Of a stretch of DNA of 64,000 nt, positions 10,540 to 19,823 are shown piece after piece. The notes under the pieces were generated by a model that did no database searches, was not told the origin of the DNA, and worked only from the letters and a program-made list of their open reading frames with translations. The translations under genes were made by a program, and so were the position numbers. Source of the stretch: Mycolicibacterium sp. TY81 (lineage in GTDB: Bacteria; Actinomycetota; Actinomycetes; Mycobacteriales; Mycobacteriaceae); contig NZ_AP023362.1 of NCBI RefSeq assembly GCF_018326285.1, forward strand, positions 5,828,001 through 5,892,000, in the 5' to 3' direction. Numbering within the stretch: position 1 is the stretch's first letter; the number at the start of each line of letters is the position of its first letter.

Positions 10540-11529
10540 ATGCCGGACACAGCTGACGTCATCGAGCCGTCCGGCAGCGGCGGTCGGCTCGGCATGCGCG
10601 GCAGGGTCGCCGTCGTGGCTGTCGCGGTGGCTGTCGTGGCAGCCCTCGGCTGGGTGGTGGTCGGCACCTCGGACGAGCACCGGGCCCCGAGCTCCATTGC
10701 GGCCTCGGCGGTGCCGACACAGGCACAGCCCGAGCTGACCTCCGCGCCATTCGCGCTGACCCGCGACGGCAACACCGTCACCCTGACGGGCAGCCTGGCC
10801 AACACCCGGTCGAAGTCCGAACTGGCCGCCGCCGTCAAGGCGCAGTGGCTGAATGCCACCCTCAACGACAAGACGACCGTCGTCGACGGTGCCGGCACTC
10901 CGGACATGGCGGCCATCGGCAACGTGTTCTCGGCGGCCGATGCCATCGCGGATTTCGGGCTGGCCATCGATGGCGCCACCGTCACGCTGATGGGCACGGC
11001 GCCCAACCTCGACGTGGCCGGCGAGGTGCAGAGCGCCGCGGCCCTGTCGTTCCCGGGTGCGAAGCTGGCCAACAACATTCAGATTCCGGCGCCCGGTGGT
11101 CCCGTCGCGCCGCCCGTGCCGGAACCCTCGTCGGCTCCGGCTCCGGCTCCGGCTCCCGCGGGTGGTCCCTGCGCGAAGGTGCAGGCCGACGTCACGGAGC
11201 TGCTGCGGACCCCGATCAGTTTCGTCACCGGTGGCTCGCAGATGACGGGGGAGTCCCGGCGGCTGCTGGTGCAGATCGCCGACAAGATCAAGGGCTGCCC
11301 GAATGGTGCGGTCACCGTGATCGGCTACACCGACAACCAGGGCAGCGATGCCGTCAACCTCAAGCTGAGCGATACCCGCGCCAAAGCCGTTGCTGCCGCG
11401 CTGGTTTCGAACGGTGTGCAAGCGGCGAAGATGACGGCCCGCGGTGCCGGCGCGGCCAACCCGATCGCCGACAACAACACCGAGGAAGGCCGGGCGAAGA
11501 ACCGCCGGGTCGAGATCACCGTCGGCTGA
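10540..11529 (+). CDS. arfA: ArfA/OmpATb, BON and OmpA-like envelope protein
   Basis: The 329-residue protein has one membrane anchor (about 22-44, VAVVAVAVAVVAALGWVVVG). BON-like repeats follow (65-190), then an Ala/Pro linker (about 190-215) and an OmpA C-terminal domain with GYTDNQGSDAVNLKLSDTRA and the peptidoglycan-binding end NTEEGRAKNRRVEI. It matches M. tuberculosis Rv0899, which supports growth at acid pH and ammonia release. In M. tuberculosis arfB and arfC follow; here neither is found, and a long imperfect inverted repeat fills the gap before prrB. RBS GGGAGGG precedes the ATG. Confidence 0.93.
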   Translation: MPDTADVIEPSGSGGRLGMRGRVAVVAVAVAVVAALGWVVVGTSDEHRAPSSIAASAVPTQAQPELTSAPFALTRDGNTVTLTGSLANTRSKSELAAAVKAQWLNATLNDKTTVVDGAGTPDMAAIGNVFSAADAIADFGLAIDGATVTLMGTAPNLDVAGEVQSAAALSFPGAKLANNIQIPAPGGPVAPPVPEPSSAPAPAPAPAGGPCAKVQADVTELLRTPISFVTGGSQMTGESRRLLVQIADKIKGCPNGAVTVIGYTDNQGSDAVNLKLSDTRAKAVAAALVSNGVQAAKMTARGAGAANPIADNNTEEGRAKNRRVEITVG

Positions 11530-11561
11530 CGGGCACGACTGCTTGAGAGAGGCCGGACCAG

Positions 11562-11696
11562 GGAAGTACGTGGCTTCAATCAGGTGGCGCGTGCGGTAGC
11601 AGTGATTGAACCCAGGCGCTTTTCTGGGCTCGCGGAGGTCCCTGAGTTCAATAACCACCGGCGGATCACCACTACGATTGAGCTCACGTACTTTCC
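11562..11696. repeat. 135-bp imperfect inverted repeat between arfA and prrB
   Basis: The outer arms GGAAGTACGTGGCTTCAATC and the reverse complement of GATTGAGCTCACGTACTTTCC pair well. Inner arms GATTGAACCCAGG and CCTGAGTTCAATA pair again, so the whole block folds back with roughly three quarters matching. It sits between convergent arfA and prrB, where arfBC is found in M. tuberculosis. It may be a small non-autonomous element or a structured RNA/terminator. I see no ORF of note in it. Confidence 0.6.
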
Positions 11697-11751
11697 GCTC
11701 TCGCGTGGCATCGGAGTCACAGGCCAGGACGGGATTCGGCTGCTTTCCCGC

Positions 11752-13101
11752 TCAGCGGTGCCCGGGCAGACGCAGCAGCAACCGCGTCCCGCCGAGGGGG
11801 CTGGTCTCCAATGTCGCGGTGCCGCCGTGCAATTCGGCTTGCTGGGCCACCAGTGCCAGGCCCAGCCCGGAGCCTGAGTGCGACGCGGTGGAGCCCCGGT
11901 TGAATCGGCCGAAGACCTTCAGGCGTTCGTCTTCGGGTACGCCGCAGCCGTCGTCGTCGACGGCGATCTCGACCCCGGCGCGCGAACTGACCGCTGACAG
12001 CTGAACTTTCGACGCACCGCCGTGCTTGACGGCGTTGGCGATCGCGTTGTCGACCGAGAGCCGCAGCCCGGCAGGCAGTCCGACGATGATGATGGTCGGC
12101 GCCGGTACCAGTGACACCTCCAGGTCCGGGTACACGCGCATGGCGTCGTGCGCGGCGCGATCCAGGAGTTCGGTGATGTCCACGGGCACATGGTCATCGA
12201 CGGTGGACAGCTCGCCCTGTGCCAGGCGCTCCAGTGCCCATAGCGTGGTCTCGATGCGCGACTGGGTGCGCACGACGTCGCTCAGCACTTCCTTGCGCTG
12301 CTCATCGGGAAGGTCGAGCGTGCTCAGGATTTCGACGTTGGTGCGCATCGCGGTCAGCGGCGTGCGCAGCTCGTGCGCCGACACCGCGGCGAAGTCACGC
12401 GCCGACGCCAGCGCGGCCTTCGTCCGGCCCTTCTCTTCCCACACGCGGTCCACCAGACCTTTGACCGCGTCGGCGATTTCGACGGCCTCGGTGGCGCCGC
12501 GGACGTCGATGTGCGGGGCCTGCCCGTCCTGGCCTTCGGGGTCGATATCGCGCGTCTGCTGCGCCAGCCGTTTGAGCGGACGCACCGCGAACGCGGCCAG
12601 CGCCCAGCCCGCGACGGCGGCCGCGCCAATGGCGAACGCGCACAACGCGATCACTCGGCGATGCAGGTTGTTGGTGTCGATGATCGTCGCGTCGTACGTG
12701 GCGCCGACCGCCACCAGCATCGGGTCCGGCATGTGGATCTGCACCGTGCGCACCCGGTAGCGGACGCCGTTGACGTCGGTGTCGGCGTAGCCGACGGGTA
12801 GCTCGGGCAGGACGACGTTCGAGTTCGAGCTGACCTGGCCGCTGCGGCGGGCGGTGATGACGACGTTCTCGTCGTGTGGTGGCCGCGGAATCTCGTCCAG
12901 TCCGCGCGGCAGGAACGGGATCGCGAAGCCGGCGGCCTCGTCGAGGCGGCGGTCGAGACGTTCCTTGCGGTCGTTGGTGATGCCGATCCACACGATGGTG
13001 CCGACGATGCCGACCACGATGGCCGCGGCGATACCGGTGGCGAACGCGACGCGCGACTGCAGCGACGGGGTGCGACGGAAGACGCGCGCCAGGATGTTCA
13101 C
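11752..13101 (-). CDS. prrB: Sensor histidine kinase PrrB
   Basis: The 449-residue membrane kinase has two membrane helices (about 17-40 and 150-172) around a periplasmic sensor, followed by a HAMP linker. The phospho-acceptor histidine lies in SAHELRTPLTAMRTN, the N box in DNAIANAVKHGG, and the G boxes in VDDDGCGVPEDE and GSGLGLALVAQQAELHGGT. It is 3 bp downstream of prrA on the same strand, the order of Rv0903c/Rv0902c. PrrBA is reported essential in M. tuberculosis and linked to early intracellular growth and nitrogen response. Confidence 0.95.
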   Translation of the reverse strand: MNILARVFRRTPSLQSRVAFATGIAAAIVVGIVGTIVWIGITNDRKERLDRRLDEAAGFAIPFLPRGLDEIPRPPHDENVVITARRSGQVSSNSNVVLPELPVGYADTDVNGVRYRVRTVQIHMPDPMLVAVGATYDATIIDTNNLHRRVIALCAFAIGAAAVAGWALAAFAVRPLKRLAQQTRDIDPEGQDGQAPHIDVRGATEAVEIADAVKGLVDRVWEEKGRTKAALASARDFAAVSAHELRTPLTAMRTNVEILSTLDLPDEQRKEVLSDVVRTQSRIETTLWALERLAQGELSTVDDHVPVDITELLDRAAHDAMRVYPDLEVSLVPAPTIIIVGLPAGLRLSVDNAIANAVKHGGASKVQLSAVSSRAGVEIAVDDDGCGVPEDERLKVFGRFNRGSTASHSGSGLGLALVAQQAELHGGTATLETSPLGGTRLLLRLPGHR

Positions 13102-13104
13102 GGG

Positions 13105-13815
13105 CTACTGCTGCCTGAGTACGAACCCCACACCGCGGACCGTGTGCAACAGTCGCGGCGCACCGTTGGCCTCCAGCTTGCGGCGCAGGTAGCCGATGAA
13201 CACGTCGACGACGTTGGTGTCGGCGGCGAAGTCGTAGCCCCACACCAGCTCGAGCAGCTGGGCGCGGGACAGCACGGCGGTCTTGTGCTCGGCGAGCACG
13301 GCCAGCAGGTCGAACTCGCGCTTGGTGAGGTCGACGTCGGCGCCGTTGACGCGGGCCCGCCGGCCCGGGATGTCGACTTCGAGCGGCCCGACGGAGATGG
13401 TCTCCGACGAGAACGTCGCCGTCGCGCCGCGGCGGCGCAACAGCGCCTTGACGCGCGCCACCAGCTCGGCCAGCACGAATGGCTTGACCAGGTAGTCGTC
13501 GGCGCCGGCTTCCAGCCCCGCCACCCGGTCGTCGACCGAGCTGCGGGCCGAGAGCACACACACCGGCACGTCGTTGTCCATGGCGCGTAGCGCGGTGACG
13601 ACGCTGACGCCGTCGAGCACCGGCATGTTGATGTCCAGAATGATGGCGTCCGGCCGGAATTCGGTGGCGCTGCGCAGGGCTTCGGCGCCGTCGACGGCGG
13701 TGGAGACCTCGAAGCCGGACAGCCGCAGGCCACGCTCCAGTGAGGCCAGCACGTCCGGGTCGTCGTCGACTACGAGCAGGCGGGGGGAGGCGCTTCCGCT
13801 ATCCATGTGCCTCAT
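13105..13815 (-). CDS. prrA: Response regulator PrrA (OmpR family)
   Basis: The receiver domain (1-125) shows the acidic pair in LLVVDDDPD, the phospho-acceptor aspartate in [11 protein letters not shown] and the conserved lysine in DYLVKPF. A winged-helix DNA-binding domain follows (about 135-236, [33 protein letters not shown] in part). It partners with PrrB, 3 bp downstream. Two ATGs are close together (13815 and 13806); either gives a normal length. It is divergent from the phospholipase D-like gene across 73 bp that hold the promoters of both. Confidence 0.96.
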   Translation of the reverse strand: MRHMDSGSASPRLLVVDDDPDVLASLERGLRLSGFEVSTAVDGAEALRSATEFRPDAIILDINMPVLDGVSVVTALRAMDNDVPVCVLSARSSVDDRVAGLEAGADDYLVKPFVLAELVARVKALLRRRGATATFSSETISVGPLEVDIPGRRARVNGADVDLTKREFDLLAVLAEHKTAVLSRAQLLELVWGYDFAADTNVVDVFIGYLRRKLEANGAPRLLHTVRGVGFVLRQQ

Positions 13816-13888
13816 CTTGCCCGATGGCCCACTGTTATTGACGGAGGCACGTCTGGCAGCACCTATTCGGTGCTAGCATCCGGCGCTT

Positions 13889-14878
13889 ATGGGGCCTGTG
13901 TCGCCGCGAGTCATCGTCCAACCCGATGATGGCGTGCAGCCGGTGCGGGATTTCCTCGCATCGGCGCAGAAGTCGTTGCTCATCAAGCAATTCACGTTCA
14001 CCGAGCCGTCCCTCGTGGCGGCGGTGATCGAGCGGCATCAGGCGGGTGTCGCGGTGCGCGTCATGCTGAACCCGGCCCGCTCGGGCGGGGACCGCGCCAA
14101 TGACGAGACGTTCGAACAATTCTCGGCTGCCGGTGTCAACGTCCAGTGGTCCAATCCGACGTTCTACGTGACGCACGAGAAGTCGATCGTGGTCGACGAG
14201 ACGGCGGCGCTCGTGGCCACGTTCAACCTGTGCGAGAAGTACTTCACCCTCACCCGTGACTACGGCGTCATCACCACCGACGCGGAGCACGTCGCGCAGA
14301 TCGTCGAGGTCTTCGACGCCGACTGGTCCCACACCGATTGGGAGCCGTCGCAGTACCACGGGCTGTTGTGGAGCAACTCGAATTCGCGCTACCACATGGC
14401 GAAATTCATCGATACCGCCGAACACCGGCTGCGCATCCAGCATCCCAAGTACGTCGACGCTGTCATCCTCGACCACATCGCGGCGGCGGTGGGCCGGGGC
14501 GTGAACGTCCATGTGCTGTGCGGTGGCAAGCACGGCATCAGCGACTGGGACATCCTCGACACGTTCGCCTCGCTGCGGACCCTGCGCCGGTTCGGCGCGA
14601 AGGTGCGCAAGCAGAAGAACCTACGGGTGCACGCCAAGTTGGTCATCGTCGACGATCATGAGGCCCTCGTGGGCTCGATGAACATCGACCGCAGCGCCTT
14701 CGACCTGCGCCGCGAGCTGGGCGTGATGGTCAAGGACTCCGACGCCGTGGCGCAGCTGTCGCAGGTGTTCGACGCCGACTGGGAGACCTCGCACCACTAC
14801 GAGCCGCCGGATCCGCTGGACTCGTCGCAGCATCACGAAGACGACTTCCCGCATGACCCCGAGCTGGTCCATGAGTGA
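13889..14878 (+). CDS. Phospholipase D-like domain protein
   Basis: The 329-residue protein carries two HKD motifs: HEKSIVVD near residue 97 and HAKLVIVDDHEALVGSMN near 251. These form one active site of the PLD superfamily, which includes cardiolipin synthases, nucleases and phospholipases. No signal peptide or membrane helix is visible, so it is probably cytosolic or peripheral. TAGCAT at 13872 could be its -10 box. Its stop overlaps the start of the chromate transporter gene (ATGAGTGA), so the genes are translationally coupled. The substrate is unknown. Confidence 0.88.
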   Translation: MGPVSPRVIVQPDDGVQPVRDFLASAQKSLLIKQFTFTEPSLVAAVIERHQAGVAVRVMLNPARSGGDRANDETFEQFSAAGVNVQWSNPTFYVTHEKSIVVDETAALVATFNLCEKYFTLTRDYGVITTDAEHVAQIVEVFDADWSHTDWEPSQYHGLLWSNSNSRYHMAKFIDTAEHRLRIQHPKYVDAVILDHIAAAVGRGVNVHVLCGGKHGISDWDILDTFASLRTLRRFGAKVRKQKNLRVHAKLVIVDDHEALVGSMNIDRSAFDLRRELGVMVKDSDAVAQLSQVFDADWETSHHYEPPDPLDSSQHHEDDFPHDPELVHE

Positions 14879-15446
14879 GCAGGTCGACTCGACGGCCCAA
14901 CGGGTTTCGTTGTTCGAGTTGGTCCTGACGTTCAATCACATCGCGCTGGCGTCGTTCGGCGGCGGGCTGTCGGCCTGGTCGCGTGAGGTCCTGGTCGTGG
15001 AGAAGGGCTGGCTCGGGGACGCCGAGTTCCTCTCGGCCACAACGATGTGCCGCATCCTGCCCGGCGCCAACCAGGTCAACATGGCGGTGTTCGCCGGCAC
15101 CAAGATGCGTGGCTTCCCCGGCGCCGCCGCCGCGGTATTCGGCTTGTGCGCCATGCCTCTGGTCATCGTGCTGGTGCTGTCGTTCGCCTACTTCCGGTTC
15201 AAGGAAGTGCCCGCGGTCAAGGGTGTGTTGCACGGCGCGTCGGCGGCCGCGGTGGCCCTGACGCTGACGATGGTGCTCAAGACGGGCCAGAAGTGCCTGA
15301 CGGGCGTCGTGCCGGTGCTGCTGTTCGCCGGCGCCTTCGTGCTGAACGGCGTGCTGCGGTTCCCGCTGCTGGGGACGCTCGCGATTCTGGCCCCGCTCAG
15401 TCTGATCTGGGCGTGGCCGCGGGAGCGCGCCGCGGCGTCGACATGA
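14871..15446 (+). CDS. Chromate transporter, first CHR-domain subunit
   Basis: The 191-residue membrane protein is one short CHR domain: FNHIALASFGGGLSAWSRE near the start, then the conserved loop LSATTMCRILPGANQVNMAVF, then four or five helices. Paired short CHR proteins work as heterodimers that export chromate, or possibly sulfate. ATG 14871 is preferred because it overlaps the stop of the PLD-like gene. The second CHR subunit starts 31 bp downstream. Confidence 0.9.
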   Translation: MSEQVDSTAQRVSLFELVLTFNHIALASFGGGLSAWSREVLVVEKGWLGDAEFLSATTMCRILPGANQVNMAVFAGTKMRGFPGAAAAVFGLCAMPLVIVLVLSFAYFRFKEVPAVKGVLHGASAAAVALTLTMVLKTGQKCLTGVVPVLLFAGAFVLNGVLRFPLLGTLAILAPLSLIWAWPRERAAAST

Positions 15447-15477
15447 GCGTCAGCGAGAAGCCGGAGGCGGATCGCGC

Positions 15478-16038
15478 ATGAGCACAGCGGCGCTCTCGAC
15501 GTACATCCAACTCATCGGGCTGTTCGGCATGCTGTCGCTGCTGTCCATCGGCGGCGGCAACGTGGTGCTGCCGGAGATGCACATCAACGCCGTCAACGGC
15601 AGGCACTGGCTCACCGACAACCAGTTCGCCGACCTGTTCTCGATCTCGCAGACCGCGCCGGGGCCGAGCATCCTCATCGTGTCGATGGTCGGCTACGGCG
15701 CCGGGCTGAAAGAGGGCGGCATTCCCGGCGCGATCATCGGCGGGGTCGTCTCGATGGTCGCGATGGTGGTGCCGGCCGCGGGCTTCGTCTACGTCATCAC
15801 GCTGATCTGGCAGAAGGCCGAACGCTCCAAACTCCGCCGCGCCGTCGAAAAGGGTTTCGCCCCGCTGACGGTGGGCCTGATCCTGGCGGCATCGTTGGTC
15901 ATGAGCCGCGCCGCCGACCACGACTGGCGGGCCTACACCGTCACGGCGGTCTGCACGGTGATCTTCATGCGCACCAAGCTCAACCCGCTGATCGTGGTCG
16001 CCGCGGCGGGCCTCGTCGGGTACCTGGGCTTCATCTGA
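15478..16038 (+). CDS. Chromate transporter, second CHR-domain subunit
   Basis: This 186-residue protein is the partner CHR domain, with GLFGMLSLLSIGGGNVVLPEM, then FADLFSISQTAPGPSILIVSMVG in part and several membrane helices. A good ribosome site (GGAGGCGG) precedes the ATG. Two small CHR genes in tandem are the standard short-chain form of the ChrA family; the two halves insert with opposite topology. Selectivity for chromate over other oxyanions cannot be read from sequence. Confidence 0.9.
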   Translation: MSTAALSTYIQLIGLFGMLSLLSIGGGNVVLPEMHINAVNGRHWLTDNQFADLFSISQTAPGPSILIVSMVGYGAGLKEGGIPGAIIGGVVSMVAMVVPAAGFVYVITLIWQKAERSKLRRAVEKGFAPLTVGLILAASLVMSRAADHDWRAYTVTAVCTVIFMRTKLNPLIVVAAAGLVGYLGFI

Positions 16039-16064
16039 CCTGGTCGCGCCGACGCGCCGGGTGG

Positions 16065-18005
16065 TTGTCGGTGGCACGTGCGAGCATTGAAGTTGTTGTG
16101 TCTGATGTAGCCCAGCCCCTGCACTCGGCTCCGGCGATAGCTCCGGTGCCGCAGCGTCGGCGTGCGTCGACGGACCTGCTGCGTCTGCTGCCGTACCTCG
16201 GCCCCTACCGCGGTCGCTGGGGCGCCATGCTGCTCACCGCGTGCGCCGGTCTGGGCGTGACGGTCGCGATTCCGCTGATGACGAAGGCCGTGATCGACGG
16301 TCCGGTGCGGCATCAGGATCAGCACGGCCTGTGGGTTCTCGGTTCGGCGGCGCTCGCATTGGGCCTCCTCGAGGCGGTGCTGTGGTTCATCCGGCGCTGG
16401 CTCGGGGCGCGGGCGACCATGGGCGTCGAGGCCGACATCCGCAAAGAGCTCTACGCGCGGCTGCAGATCCTGCCCATGTCGTTTCACCGGCAGTGGCAGT
16501 CCGGGCAATTGCTGTCCCGGGTGATGAACGACCTTGGCACCATTCGCCAATTTCTCGGGTTCGGCCTGCTGTTCCTGGTGCTCAACTCGATTCAGATCGT
16601 CGTGGTCACGGCCATCCTGCTGGCGATGTACTGGCCGCTGGGTGTGGTGGTCCTGGCCTCTGTGGTGCCGGTGTCGGTGACGGTCTTCAGATTCGAGCGG
16701 CAGTTCAGCCGGCTGTCGCGGCTGGCGCAGGACCAATCCGGCCATGTCGCAACGCATGTCGAGGAGTCGGCGCTGGGCCTGCGGGTGATCAAGTCGTTCG
16801 GCCGGGAGGACTACGTCTACCAGCGGTTCGACGAGCGGGCCACGGCCCTGTACGACGCCGAGGTCGGCAAGGTGGCGGTATCGGCCCGGTTCTGGACGCT
16901 GCTCGAGGTCATCCCGAATCTCACGCTGATCCTGGTGCTCGGATTCGGCGCGTACGCGGTCGGCCACGACCTGGTCACCATGGGCACGCTCGTCGCGTTC
17001 ATCACAATGATGCTGTCGCTGGTGTGGCCCATCGCGTCGCTGGGCTTCCTGCTGTCGATGATGCAGGAGTCGATGACCGCGGCCGATCGCGTCGCCGAGA
17101 TCTTCGACGCGCCAGTGGATGTCACCGACGGCCCGGTCACCACCGTGCCGCGCGGCGGTCACCTCGAATTGCGTGACGTCGGCTTCCGGTTCCCCGACGC
17201 CGCACCCGACGACTGGGCGCTGCGCCACGTGTCGGTGACGGTCGAACCCGGGCAGACATTGGCGTTGGTCGGCGCCACCGGCTCCGGGAAATCGGTTCTG
17301 GCCGCGTTGTTCTCACGGCTGTACGACGTCACCGAGGGCGCGATCCTGCTCGACGGCCGGGACATCCGCGAGCTGTCGCTGCCCGCCCTGCGGACCGCCG
17401 TGGCCACCGCGTTCGAAGATCCGACGCTGTTCTCGATGTCCGTCGCCGAGAACCTCGCCCTCGGTCGTGGCGCCGACAATCCCGCCACCGACGACGAGAT
17501 TCGCGAAGCCATCGACATCGCCGCCGCCCAGTTCGTCTACGACCTGCCGTTCGGGCTGGACACCCGCATCGGCGAGCAGGGGATGAGCCTGTCCGGCGGT
17601 CAGCGGCAACGCCTTTCGCTGGCCCGCGCGATCCTCGCCGCGCCGTCGCTGCTGGTGCTCGATGACACCCTGTCGGCCCTGGACATGCACACCGAAGCGG
17701 AGGTCACCGTCGCGCTCCGGCGGGTGCTGACGTCGGTGACGGGCATCGTGGTGGCGCACCGGGCGTCGACTGTCCTGCTGGCCGATCGGGTGGCACTGCT
17801 CCAGGACGGCACGATCACCCGCATCGGCACGCACGCCGAGTTGCTGGCGGAGGCACCCGAATACCGCTATCTGTTGTCGGCCGACGACGAGCTCGACGAC
17901 GGTTGCGAGCGCAGCTGTGATTGGGAGCAGGACGCCGAGCGCGAACGGCTCGAGCAGCTGTATCTCGAGCAGACCGATGAGTCCGAAGAGGTGCGGAGGC
18001 GATGA
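16065..18005 (+). CDS. ABC exporter half-transporter, degenerate ATPase site
   Basis: The 646-residue type-I ABC exporter subunit has six membrane helices (about 50-330) followed by an ATPase domain. Walker A is GATGSGKS and the signature is LSGGQRQR. Walker B is LLVLDDTLSAL, with aspartate in place of the usual catalytic glutamate, and the switch histidine is in VVAHRAST. The Asp replacement is the mark of the catalytically weak site in heterodimeric exporters such as BmrCD or TM287/288. The C-terminus is acidic and coiled (DWEQDAERERLEQLYLEQ). It overlaps the next gene by ATGA. TTG 16065, GTG 16071 and GTG 16098 are all possible starts. Confidence 0.9.
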   Translation: MSVARASIEVVVSDVAQPLHSAPAIAPVPQRRRASTDLLRLLPYLGPYRGRWGAMLLTACAGLGVTVAIPLMTKAVIDGPVRHQDQHGLWVLGSAALALGLLEAVLWFIRRWLGARATMGVEADIRKELYARLQILPMSFHRQWQSGQLLSRVMNDLGTIRQFLGFGLLFLVLNSIQIVVVTAILLAMYWPLGVVVLASVVPVSVTVFRFERQFSRLSRLAQDQSGHVATHVEESALGLRVIKSFGREDYVYQRFDERATALYDAEVGKVAVSARFWTLLEVIPNLTLILVLGFGAYAVGHDLVTMGTLVAFITMMLSLVWPIASLGFLLSMMQESMTAADRVAEIFDAPVDVTDGPVTTVPRGGHLELRDVGFRFPDAAPDDWALRHVSVTVEPGQTLALVGATGSGKSVLAALFSRLYDVTEGAILLDGRDIRELSLPALRTAVATAFEDPTLFSMSVAENLALGRGADNPATDDEIREAIDIAAAQFVYDLPFGLDTRIGEQGMSLSGGQRQRLSLARAILAAPSLLVLDDTLSALDMHTEAEVTVALRRVLTSVTGIVVAHRASTVLLADRVALLQDGTITRIGTHAELLAEAPEYRYLLSADDELDDGCERSCDWEQDAERERLEQLYLEQTDESEEVRRR

Positions 18006-19819
18006 CCACCGAGAGCTGGCGCGGCCAGACGGTGGACAAGGCCGAGGACCTGCCCATCGACGAGAGCGTTTCGCGACGCCGCGAGGCCCGCGCCCTGTTG
18101 GGCTCGCTGCTCAAGCCGTACCGCGTCGCGGTACTGCTGCTGGGTCTGGTCGTGGTGGTGGAAAACGGTGCGCGGCTGTCCGTTCCGCTGCTCGTCCAGC
18201 GCGGCATCGACCACGGCATCCCGCCGATCGTGCAGGGCGGGTCCGCCCGTGAACTGTTGCAGATCGTCGCCGCCCTGTGCGGCGTCGTGGTGCTACAGGC
18301 CACCTTCCGGTTGTTCTTCCTGAACCGCTCGGGCCGGATCGGGCAGAAGGTGCTGCTCGAACTGCGCCGCCGGGTGTATCGACAGTTCCAGCGGCTCGAC
18401 GTCGCCTTCCACGACCGCTACACCTCGGGTCGCGTGGTGAGCCGGTCCACCAACGACATCGAAGCCATCCAGACCATGCTGTCGACGGGTTTCGACAGCC
18501 TCATCACCGCGGTGCTCACCCTCGGCGGCACCGCGGTCCTGCTCGTCACACTCGACGTGCGGCTGGGCCTGATGTGCCTGGCCGCCTTCCCGCTCCTGGT
18601 GCTGCTGGTCGCCTGGTTCCGCCGCGAGTCGTCCAGGACGTACCGCACCGTCCGCGAACGCGCGGCCCTGGTGATCGTGCAGTTCGTCGAAACCATGACG
18701 GGCATCAAGGCCGTGCAGGCCTACCGGCGCGAGCCGCGCAATCAGGAGATCTTCGACGACGTCGTCGACGACTACCGCGTCATCAACGAACGCACCATGA
18801 CCCTGCTCGCGGTGTTCATGCCCGGCGTCAAACTCGTCGGCAACGTCACCACCGCGGTGGTGCTGCTGTACGGCGGCTACCTGGTGCTGCACGGGCAGAT
18901 GACGATCGGCACGCTGACGGCCTTCCTGCTGTACCTGCGCATGTTCTTCGAACCGATGCAGGAGATTTCGCAGTTCTTCAACAGCTTCCAGTCCGCGGCG
19001 TCGGCGCTAGAGAAGCTGGCCGGCGTGCTGGGTCAGCAGCCGGCGATCATGGACCCCACCGACCCGGTCGAGCTGACGACGGTCAAGGGCGACATCGCTT
19101 TTCACGGCGTCAGCTTCGGCTACACCCCGGACCGTCCGGTGCTGCCCGAACTGAATCTGACGGTGCCCGCGGGGCAGACCGTCGCCCTCGTCGGTGCCAC
19201 CGGTGCGGGCAAGACGACCATCGCCAAGCTCATCGCGCGCTTCTATGACCCGGTCACCGGCACGGTCACCCTCGACGGCATCGACCTGCGGTCCATCGGC
19301 CAAACCGAGCTGCGCCAGCACGTCGTGATGGTGACGCAGGAGAACTTCATGTTCGCCGGCACCGTCGCCGACAACATCCGGTTCGGGCGGCCCGACGCCA
19401 CCGACGCCGAGATCCGCGCGGCCGCGGAAGCCGTTGGCGCGGACCGGTTCATCGACAATCTGCCGGAGGGCTACGACACCGATGTCGCGAACCGGGGCGG
19501 ACGGTTGTCGGCGGGGCAACGCCAGTTGGTCGCGTTCGCCCGGGCGTTCCTGGCCGATCCCAAGGTGCTGATCCTGGACGAGGCGACGTCGTCGCTGGAC
19601 ATCCCGACCGAGCGGCTGGTGCAGCGCGCGCTGGCCACCGTGCTGGCCGGGCGGACCGCGCTCGTGATCGCGCACCGACTCTCCACGGTGCAGTCCGCGG
19701 ACCGGGTCCTGGTGCTCGACGGCGGGCGCATCGTCGAGGACGGCGCGCCCGACGATCTGGTCGCGCAGAACGGTCGGTATGCGGCGCTGCACCGCGCCTG
19801 GGTCGACTCGCTGGCCTGA
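18002..19819 (+). CDS. ABC exporter half-transporter, catalytic partner
   Basis: The 605-residue partner subunit has six membrane helices (about 35-320) and an ATPase domain. Walker A is GATGAGKTT, Walker B is VLILDEATSSLD with the full catalytic glutamate, and the H-loop is LVIAHRLST. Its signature is LSAGQ in place of LSGGQ, which fits the half of the dimer whose signature faces the degenerate site of the other subunit. The 4-bp ATGA overlap with the preceding gene ensures equal production. The cargo (lipid, drug or peptide) is unknown. It is followed by a convergent regulator 4 bp away. Confidence 0.92.
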   Translation: MTTESWRGQTVDKAEDLPIDESVSRRREARALLGSLLKPYRVAVLLLGLVVVVENGARLSVPLLVQRGIDHGIPPIVQGGSARELLQIVAALCGVVVLQATFRLFFLNRSGRIGQKVLLELRRRVYRQFQRLDVAFHDRYTSGRVVSRSTNDIEAIQTMLSTGFDSLITAVLTLGGTAVLLVTLDVRLGLMCLAAFPLLVLLVAWFRRESSRTYRTVRERAALVIVQFVETMTGIKAVQAYRREPRNQEIFDDVVDDYRVINERTMTLLAVFMPGVKLVGNVTTAVVLLYGGYLVLHGQMTIGTLTAFLLYLRMFFEPMQEISQFFNSFQSAASALEKLAGVLGQQPAIMDPTDPVELTTVKGDIAFHGVSFGYTPDRPVLPELNLTVPAGQTVALVGATGAGKTTIAKLIARFYDPVTGTVTLDGIDLRSIGQTELRQHVVMVTQENFMFAGTVADNIRFGRPDATDAEIRAAAEAVGADRFIDNLPEGYDTDVANRGGRLSAGQRQLVAFARAFLADPKVLILDEATSSLDIPTERLVQRALATVLAGRTALVIAHRLSTVQSADRVLVLDGGRIVEDGAPDDLVAQNGRYAALHRAWVDSLA

Positions 19820-19823
19820 CGGG

